A stretch of DNA of 37,754 nt, taken from an uncultured Collinsella sp. GTDB lineage: Bacteria; Actinomycetota; Coriobacteriia; Coriobacteriales; Coriobacteriaceae. Location: the NCBI GenBank assembly GCA_900547765.1, contig URIA01000017.1, positions 1-37,754 of the forward strand. The letters are read 5' to 3'. Position numbers and translations under genes: made by a program. Below are positions 33,009 through 37,754 of this stretch, piece after piece. Every line of letters starts with the position of its first letter. Within the stretch, counting starts at the first letter, position 1. The notes under the pieces are model-generated. The model was not told the DNA's origin. It saw nothing but the letters and a program-made list of their open reading frames with translations, and did not search any database.

Positions 33009-33083
33009 AATGCAAACCTTCGCCACCTGCACCAATGATACCGCCAGCCAACACTATCACCAAAAGAAGCCGTCCACTCCCCA

Positions 33084-33120
33084 CCACCACAAAGGAGACA
33101 GACGCCTTTGTGGTGGGTTT
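33084..33120. repeat. CCACCACAAAG-type hairpin, copy 2 (no upstream gene)
   Basis: CCACCACAAAGG (33084-33095) pairs with 33105-33116 and is followed by GTTTCG. It belongs to the same family as the terminators at 32276, 33949 and 34149, but lies between two divergent genes, where no transcript is expected to end. Confidence 0.75.
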
Positions 33121-33165
33121 CGACGCTAACGGTCGACCATCTCACGCCATGAGATTAAACTTAAT

Positions 33166-33195
33166 TTGTTATCTGAATTTATCTATTTCTATCTA
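33166..33195 (+). promoter_or_regulatory. Candidate promoter of the 33228 gene
   Basis: TTGTTA (33166-33171) and TATCTA (33190-33195) are 18 bp apart in an AT-rich stretch just before the gene. Weak to moderate. Confidence 0.35.
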
Positions 33196-33227
33196 TCCTC
33201 AACAGCTTTTTGTCTCGGGGAGATCAT

Positions 33228-33896
33228 ATGAAGCCGTCTCATTCCACCGGTCGCAACGTCATCGCCATTCTCTCCGTACCCATCGTGATGCTCTTCCTTA
33301 TCGTCATCACGCCCTTTTCCCTCGGTATCGCCTCGCCCTTCGATTTGTGCGGGATGGTCGACGCCGGCTCGCGTGCCACCTCGCTCTCCTTTATCTGCCG
33401 CGGCGTGTTTTACGAAGATAGAATTCCCACCGGATTTTGGCAGTCAAAGTTGCCACTGCTCGGTCAGATCGACGGATGCTCCCCCCATTTCTGCCTTGAA
33501 CCTCAGGCGCTAAACTATCTGATCGACGACCAGCCACTCGACTCCATCACCCTCGCCTACGACTACGCACCAAACACCGATGAGCGCCACATGAACCAAG
33601 TCCTCGACAAGATGCTTGGACAGTGCGGGCTCACCGAGGAGGACGGTCGAACCATCTATAGCAACCAGAAATTAAAGCGAACAGAACTCCGCCGTGTCGG
33701 AAAAATCGAAGGGCGAAGTGGGGCCGCCTACTGGCAGGCCTGGGCAACACGCGACAAGAGCGAATTCGGACACAGCACCTATATGGTCACCGTCTACACC
33801 AAAGACGGAATTAAGGACAATGTTGACGATTTCGCGTCGTCCAAACTCGGCATCCCCAAAACAACCAAACCCGCCACCCCAGATGAAATCCTGTAG
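33228..33896 (+). CDS. Membrane-anchored hypothetical protein
   Basis: 222 aa, not recognised. An N-terminal membrane segment (about 10-33, VIAILSVPIVMLFLIVITPF) is followed by an exported domain with five cysteines (among them CGMVDAG, FICRG, IDGCSPHFC) that could form disulfides, then DKMLGQCGLTEEDGRTIYSNQ and a Lys/Thr/Pro-rich end. It shows no convincing similarity to the two paralogues on either side although its layout is the same. GGGGAG lies about six bases before the ATG at 33228; six further codons upstream lack a site. It is on the opposite strand to both neighbours and ends at a terminator of the same family. Confidence 0.75.
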   Translation: MKPSHSTGRNVIAILSVPIVMLFLIVITPFSLGIASPFDLCGMVDAGSRATSLSFICRGVFYEDRIPTGFWQSKLPLLGQIDGCSPHFCLEPQALNYLIDDQPLDSITLAYDYAPNTDERHMNQVLDKMLGQCGLTEEDGRTIYSNQKLKRTELRRVGKIEGRSGAAYWQAWATRDKSEFGHSTYMVTVYTKDGIKDNVDDFASSKLGIPKTTKPATPDEIL

Positions 33897-33948
33897 AGAC
33901 ATTCATTGTTGTACTCAATGAGCGCAACAATGTTGGCCGTCATAGCCG

Positions 33949-33988
33949 AAACCACCACAAAGGTGTCTGTCCTCTTTGTGGTGGTTTT
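33949..33988 (+). terminator. CCACCACAAAG-type terminator, copy 3
   Basis: A 14-bp stem AAACCACCACAAAG (33949-33962) with 33974-33987, followed by TTCGG after a T-rich stem end. It terminates the 33228 gene. Its sequence, read on the plus strand, is almost identical to copy 1 read on the minus strand. Confidence 0.85.
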
Positions 33989-34005
33989 CGGCTCCGGCGC
34001 TCAAC

Positions 34006-34142
34006 ATCTCGATCTGTAACATCTAGCGGCCGTTTTTGACCCCAGATGTTACAGATTGAGATGAAATGTTCAGCGGTGCCCGTTTGTCTCAATCTGTAAC
34101 AACTACTCGGCAAATAGGGGTCTACCTGTTACAGATCGAGAC
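34006..34142. repeat. Palindrome array 2, exact 80-bp period
   Basis: Two units at 34006-34062 and 34086-34142 with the same 19-19-19 plus 23 design as array 1. They correspond to units A and B of array 1 in sequence, spacer included, so array 2 lacks one unit. Arms of the first unit have a single mismatch. The array lies between two converging terminators. Confidence 0.9.
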
Positions 34143-34148
34143 AGACAG

Positions 34149-34181
34149 AAAACCACCACAAAGGGACACCTTTGTGGTGGT
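34149..34181 (-). terminator. CCACCACAAAG-type terminator, copy 4
   Basis: A 13-bp stem ACCACCACAAAGG (34152-34164) with 34169-34181 and a GACA loop, followed on the minus strand by TTTTCTG. It lies just past the stop codon of the 34190 gene. Confidence 0.88.
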
Positions 34182-34189
34182 CGCGTTCT

Positions 34190-34879
34190 CTACTCTTTTG
34201 CCGAGCCCGTGCTTCCCGATTCGGCGTTCCAGGGCATCTCATCCTCGAACAGCCATGTACGAGCAGACCCACTATCGCGCGCAGTTTGCGGGTCGGGCAG
34301 GCAGGTCTGGTCGTACGCATCCATCTCGCAACGATCCAAAAAATCGATCACCTGCTGCTGGTCGCCTTCAAGAATGTAGGTCACGCCGCCATCTTGGATA
34401 TAGACGCCGTCCCCACCTCCGGCTTTTGCGTATTCCGGATTGTAGTTAACGGTACGCATCAGTTTGCCATCAGATGAATACAGCTTCAGCGTTGTATGGT
34501 AGCCACCGTTCACAAAACCACGTCGGCGCTCATAGGCATCCCAACCGTCCCAGCGTTTGAACGAACGACCGTTTAGCAAGCCCAGCGCCTGTCGGGACAA
34601 CTTCTCGTCCTTGGTATAGCGAGACGAGCCAAGTTCAATCATGGGGTAGTTGCTTATGCTTAGAATGCCCGGCGTTTCCTCGATATCGAGCGTTATCTCA
34701 TCGGGCTTTGTAACGTCCGAAATCATTTGCCCGGGCATCGATGCAACAAGGGACGCCATCTCGACCGTCTGCTCAACCCCACTCGGCCCATAGAAGATAA
34801 GCGAGCCAAAAAGGACCACGCCCGCAGCAGCGACGACGCAAGCCACCAACAGCAACAAAACAGAAGTGCAACGCTTCAT
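34190..34879 (-). CDS. Membrane-anchored hypothetical protein, paralogue B
   Basis: 229 aa. Homologue of the 32322 protein: membrane segment (about 7-30, VLLLLVACVVAAAGVVLFG), then ISNYPMIELGSSRYTK, FKRWDGWDAY, VYIQDGGVTYILEGDQQQVIDF and a C-terminus nearly identical to paralogue A. LVAC near residue 13 resembles a lipobox, but the hydrophobic stretch continues, so an uncleaved anchor is more likely. GGAG lies six bases before the ATG at 34879; a minus-strand TATAAT is found at 34941-34946. The function is unknown. Downstream lie a terminator and array 2, as for paralogue A with array 1. Confidence 0.78.
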   Translation of the reverse strand: MKRCTSVLLLLVACVVAAAGVVLFGSLIFYGPSGVEQTVEMASLVASMPGQMISDVTKPDEITLDIEETPGILSISNYPMIELGSSRYTKDEKLSRQALGLLNGRSFKRWDGWDAYERRRGFVNGGYHTTLKLYSSDGKLMRTVNYNPEYAKAGGGDGVYIQDGGVTYILEGDQQQVIDFLDRCEMDAYDQTCLPDPQTARDSGSARTWLFEDEMPWNAESGSTGSAKE

Positions 34880-35040
34880 CTTCAACTCCACAAACGAGAG
34901 TGTCTTGAGCTCACTTTAAAGCGCCAACTTCATACTGTCAATTATAGATAGCATATGAACAAAGGCGCACTCCCCCATAGAGGAGAGTTGCAACCTCGAT
35001 TTTAGCGCCCCTCAAGACCCAACGAGAACGCAGAAATGTA
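34880..35040. other. Upstream region of paralogue B
   Basis: 161 bases, with TATAAT on the minus strand (34941-34946) as probable -10 of the 34190 gene and a short hairpin ACTC/GAGT near 34969-34987. No gene. Confidence 0.4.
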
Positions 35041-35114
35041 GCCCGGGGCTTACCCTTTCCCGAACGCGACCCTCGCGAAGCGCGTGAGCGGGCGGGAAAG
35101 GGTAAGCCCCGGGC
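35041..35114 (-). terminator. Large hairpin after the aconitase-family gene
   Basis: A perfect 22-bp inverted repeat (35041-35062 with 35093-35114) encloses a 30-nt loop that itself contains short inverted repeats. It starts 15 nt past the stop codon. It lacks a U-tract, so it may be an mRNA 3'-end stabiliser or a rho-independent terminator of poor type. Confidence 0.6.
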
Positions 35115-35129
35115 GGACAATTAAGTGCG

Positions 35130-37430
35130 TTACTCGGCAGCGGCCTTGAACTTGTTGTAGTTGATCAGGCAGCCGGCCTTGACGATGGCGCGCTCCTCTG
35201 CCGTCATATCGGCAATATAGAGCTCAATCTGCTCGACCGCACCATCGGCACGCACCACGTAGGCGGCGATGTTCTTGAGGTCGCCATCGAGCGCGGCACG
35301 GATACCCGGCACAAATACGTAGTCGCCCACCTCAAAGTTGGGCTCGGCCTCCATCTGGAAGGGCACCATGCCCCAGTTCATGACGTTGGAGCGATAGCGC
35401 TTGGTGGCGTACTCGTGGACGATGTTGGCCAGGCCGCCAATTACGCGCTGGCAGCTCGCGGCCTGCTCGCGGGCGGAACCGTCACCGGGCTTCTTGGCAT
35501 AGAGCATGGAGCCATACTCGGTCGCCTTGGCATCGGCCGCGACACCCACGCCGGCCAGTGCCTCAAACACACCGGCAAGCTCGGCATCGAGTGCCGCCAG
35601 GTCGCCCGCGGCCTCGCCGGCCACGCGACGCTTCTCCACGGCGTCGACCTCCTTGGAGCGGCCCACGTAGGCCGGATCGCGACGGCTCAGCGTAAACTCG
35701 GCCAGGCCCAACGGGTTGGAGCGAAAGGAGCTCGTCTCGCCCGAGGGAATGAGCTCGTCGGTCGTGGTGACCGGGTCCATGATCTTGGAGCACACCTTGA
35801 GCAGGATGTCGTCGCCGAGGGGCTCCATCGCGGGCCACGGCTTAATGTTGGGGCCTTCGACCAGCTCGTCGGCCGGCTCCGCCTTGCCAAAGCCCCAGTA
35901 CACGCGCTTTTTGTACGGCGCGTCGTCAAAGGTGTACTCGCAGGCCTCGTCCCAAGTCTCCTCGGGCAGGTCGGTCGCCGGCGTCAGGACGCCGCCGTTG
36001 GCAGCCGTCGCCGCAATGGAGCGGGCGTCCATCAGGGCCACGGCGCTCAGCTGGCCATTACCCGGCTTGGAACCCTCGCGGTTGGGGAAATTGCGCGTGG
36101 TGTGGCGGATGGACAGGCCGTTGTTGGCGGGCGTATCGCCGGCGCCAAAGCACGGGCCGCAGAACGCCGTGCGCACGATCGCACCGGCCTCCATAAGGTC
36201 GTAGATGTAGCCACGACGCGTGAGCTCGAGCGCCACGGGCTGGCTCGTGGGATAGACCGACAGCGAGAACTCGCCGCAGCCGGTGTTGGCGCCCTTGAGC
36301 ACGCGGGCAGCCTGGACCACGGAGTCGTAGTTGCCGCCCGAGCAGCCGGCGATAACGCCCTGCTGCACGTGCAGCTTACCGTCGACGATCTTGTCGAGCA
36401 GGCTAAAGTGCGTCTTGCCCTCGCCGATCTTGGCGGCCTCGAGCTCGACCTCGTGCAGGATGTCCTCGAGGTTCTCGTTGAGCTCGTCGATCTCAAAGCC
36501 GTTGGAAGGATGGAACGGCAGCGCGATCATGGGCTTGATGCTCGACAAGTCGACCTCGACGCAGCCGTCGTAGTAGGCGACATCGGCGGGCTTGAGCTCG
36601 CGGTAGTCGTCGCCGCGGCTGTGCATGGTCAAAAACGCGTGCGTGTCCTCGTCGGTTGCCCAGATTGAGGAAAGGCAGGTGGTCTCGGTGGTCATGACGT
36701 CGACGCCGTTGCGGTAGTCGGTCGTCATGCTCGAGATGCCGGGGCCCACGAACTCCATGACCTTGTTCTTAACGTAGCCCTTGGCAAAGACGGCGCGGAT
36801 GATGGCGAGCGCCACGTCGTGCGGGCCGACGCCGGGGCGCGGGGCACCCGTGAGGTAGATGGCAACGACGCCGGGATAGGCGACATCGTAGGTGTCGCGC
36901 AGCAACTGCTTGGCCAGCTCGCCGCCGCCCTCACCCACGGCCATGGTGCCTAGGGCGCCGTAGCGGGTGTGCGAGTCGGAACCCAGGATCATCTTGCCGC
37001 AACCGGCAAAGTTCTCACGCATAAAGGAGTGGATGACGGCGATATGCGGCGGAACGAAGATGCCGCCGTACTTCTTGGCCGCAGAGAGGCCAAAGACGTG
37101 GTCGTCCTCGTTGATGGTGCCGCCCACGGCGCACAGCGAGTTATGGCAGTTGGTGAGCACGTAGGGCAGCGGGAACTGCTCCATGCCCGAGGCACGCGCC
37201 GTTTGGATGATGCCGACAAAGGTGATGTCGTGGCTCGCCATGGCGTCGAAGCGAATCTTGAGTGCCTCGGGGTCGCCGGACGTATTGTGTGCCTGGAGGA
37301 TCGAATACGCGATGGTTCCGCGCTTGGCATCCTCGGGCGTCTTCGTAATGCCGCGCTCGGCAGCCTCGGCCGCAGGCACGACCTCGCTGCCGCCGCGCAG
37401 GTAGATGCCGTCCTCGTACAGCTTGACCAT
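35130..37430 (-). CDS. Aconitase-family hydratase (YbhJ-like)
   Basis: 766 aa. The three Fe-S cysteines of the aconitase superfamily are present: C363 (AGCSGGNYDS) and C424/C427 (CGPCFGAGD), with spacing like that of mitochondrial aconitase. SDSHTRYGALGTMAVGEGG and the C-terminal swivel domain (YRSNVMNWGMVPFQ) are also typical. The active-site loop reads GSAREQ (S652): the catalytic Ser position is kept but the following Ser is Ala. Overall it looks like the E. coli YbhJ-type hydratases rather than the main aconitase, so the substrate is uncertain. GGGAG lies five bases before the ATG at 37430, and a 17-nt palindrome lies just upstream of that. No other TCA-cycle gene is nearby. Confidence 0.88.
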   Translation of the reverse strand: MVKLYEDGIYLRGGSEVVPAAEAAERGITKTPEDAKRGTIAYSILQAHNTSGDPEALKIRFDAMASHDITFVGIIQTARASGMEQFPLPYVLTNCHNSLCAVGGTINEDDHVFGLSAAKKYGGIFVPPHIAVIHSFMRENFAGCGKMILGSDSHTRYGALGTMAVGEGGGELAKQLLRDTYDVAYPGVVAIYLTGAPRPGVGPHDVALAIIRAVFAKGYVKNKVMEFVGPGISSMTTDYRNGVDVMTTETTCLSSIWATDEDTHAFLTMHSRGDDYRELKPADVAYYDGCVEVDLSSIKPMIALPFHPSNGFEIDELNENLEDILHEVELEAAKIGEGKTHFSLLDKIVDGKLHVQQGVIAGCSGGNYDSVVQAARVLKGANTGCGEFSLSVYPTSQPVALELTRRGYIYDLMEAGAIVRTAFCGPCFGAGDTPANNGLSIRHTTRNFPNREGSKPGNGQLSAVALMDARSIAATAANGGVLTPATDLPEETWDEACEYTFDDAPYKKRVYWGFGKAEPADELVEGPNIKPWPAMEPLGDDILLKVCSKIMDPVTTTDELIPSGETSSFRSNPLGLAEFTLSRRDPAYVGRSKEVDAVEKRRVAGEAAGDLAALDAELAGVFEALAGVGVAADAKATEYGSMLYAKKPGDGSAREQAASCQRVIGGLANIVHEYATKRYRSNVMNWGMVPFQMEAEPNFEVGDYVFVPGIRAALDGDLKNIAAYVVRADGAVEQIELYIADMTAEERAIVKAGCLINYNKFKAAAE

Positions 37431-37685
37431 ACTGTCTCCCACTCTGCCCAAAAGATTTGGGCGCATAGCATACATTCGTTCAATATCGTGCCATAGAACG
37501 GTTGCGAGCGGGTTACGAATCTGTACGTTCACTTTATCTCAGTAAAGTAAAGGACGTGCCGGTCGAGGGCCGGAAGATTTTGTGCAAGAGCGTCCCTTTC
37601 GACTAGTCATTTAAGAACGTCCCCAATGACTACCCTACCGCATCCGGAGCAAGGCAACGCCGCAGGCAGAGGACGGACAGACACT
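37431..37685. other. Upstream region of the aconitase-family gene
   Basis: 255 bases. It contains the palindrome GCCCAAAAGATTTGGGC (37446-37462) immediately before the Shine-Dalgarno (37436-37440), and a TAGTCATT/AATGACTA hairpin (37604-37611/37625-37632) near repeated GACGTTC/CGTCCC motifs. No convincing -35/-10 pair was found on either strand. Confidence 0.45.
37446..37462 (-). promoter_or_regulatory. Palindrome next to the hydratase ribosome-binding site
   Basis: Perfect 7-bp inverted repeat GCCCAAA-AGA-TTTGGGC five bases upstream of the Shine-Dalgarno. It could be an operator or an mRNA hairpin that controls ribosome access. Confidence 0.45.
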
Positions 37686-37754
37686 ATGACCCAATCCGAG
37701 GGCACGGAAACGACAGGAGCCCCCGCTCGTGACCGCGGGTCGGGGCTGCGACAA
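37686..37754 (+). CDS. Possible 5' end of a gene cut by the window
   Basis: An ATG followed by 22 open codons (MTQSEGTETTGAPARDRG at the start) to the window end. The ribosome-binding site is weak (GAGG too far upstream). Too short to identify; it could be a real N-terminus or chance. Confidence 0.3.
   Translation, partial: MTQSEGTETTGAPARDRGSGLRQ

Noticed and set aside
34840..34879. Lipoprotein signal in paralogue B (LVAC)
   Set aside because: The hydrophobic stretch continues well past the cysteine and the n/h regions are too short, so an uncleaved anchor is more likely.

Overview
The window reads as a chromosomal segment of a high-GC Gram-positive bacterium of the class Coriobacteriia, most likely Collinsella or a close relative. 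This is an inference from protein style and gene order: an actinobacterial FHA/phosphatase/SEDS/PBP/PknB cell-wall signalling cluster next to a Firmicutes-like mannose-family PTS, Fe-S flavoproteins, and GC-rich genes separated by AT-rich, repeat-filled spacers. No database search was possible.

Layout. 1-300: window edge with a run of small hairpins and a recR terminator. 304-5133: the recombination/replication genes recR, ybaB and dnaX (all minus). The usual dnaX-ybaB-recR order is interrupted by about 1.4 kb carrying a membrane-anchored hypothetical gene and an overlapping DUF4160 pair. 5249-5965: YcxB-like membrane protein. 6114-16177: cell-wall growth and phospho-signalling cluster (multi-TM Ser/Thr kinase, FhaA, FhaB, PP2C phosphatase, a single-chain FtsW/RodA-PBP fusion, PASTA kinase PknB). 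It matches the mycobacterial fhaA-fhaB-pstP-rodA-pbpA-pknA-pknB order, except that rodA and pbpA are fused and the second kinase lies at the front. 16347-16422: tRNA-Arg(CCU). 16504-16701: a periodic palindrome array. 16725-20007: manXYZ PTS operon plus manO, with a terminator-like hairpin before manO.

20345-25570: a HypA-like protein with a TTG start, a 925-aa multi-cluster Fe-S/FAD oxidoreductase, a divergent TetR regulator and a polytopic membrane protein. Two 15-bp inverted repeats sit on the promoter of the oxidoreductase, so this looks like one regulated redox module. 25803-28710: an acidic single-pass membrane protein and an AAA/DUF4143 ATPase whose promoter is covered by three copies of a 20-bp repeat. 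28919-31875: a small Pro/Ala-rich protein and clpB.

32053-34879: an accessory island with two paralogous membrane-anchored proteins, a third unrelated one, four copies of the same terminator hairpin, and two copies of a palindrome array with an exact 80-bp period (19-bp arm, 19-nt loop, 19-bp arm, 23-nt spacer). The array, terminator and 3' end of the paralogues seem to have been copied as one block. 35130-37430: an aconitase-family hydratase. 37686-37754: possible start of a gene cut by the window edge.

The most unusual items are the two periodic palindrome arrays (80-bp and about 61-bp periods), the strand-biased wobble in the 80-bp array suggesting an RNA structure, the SEDS-PBP fusion, and the TetR/flavoprotein/membrane-protein module.
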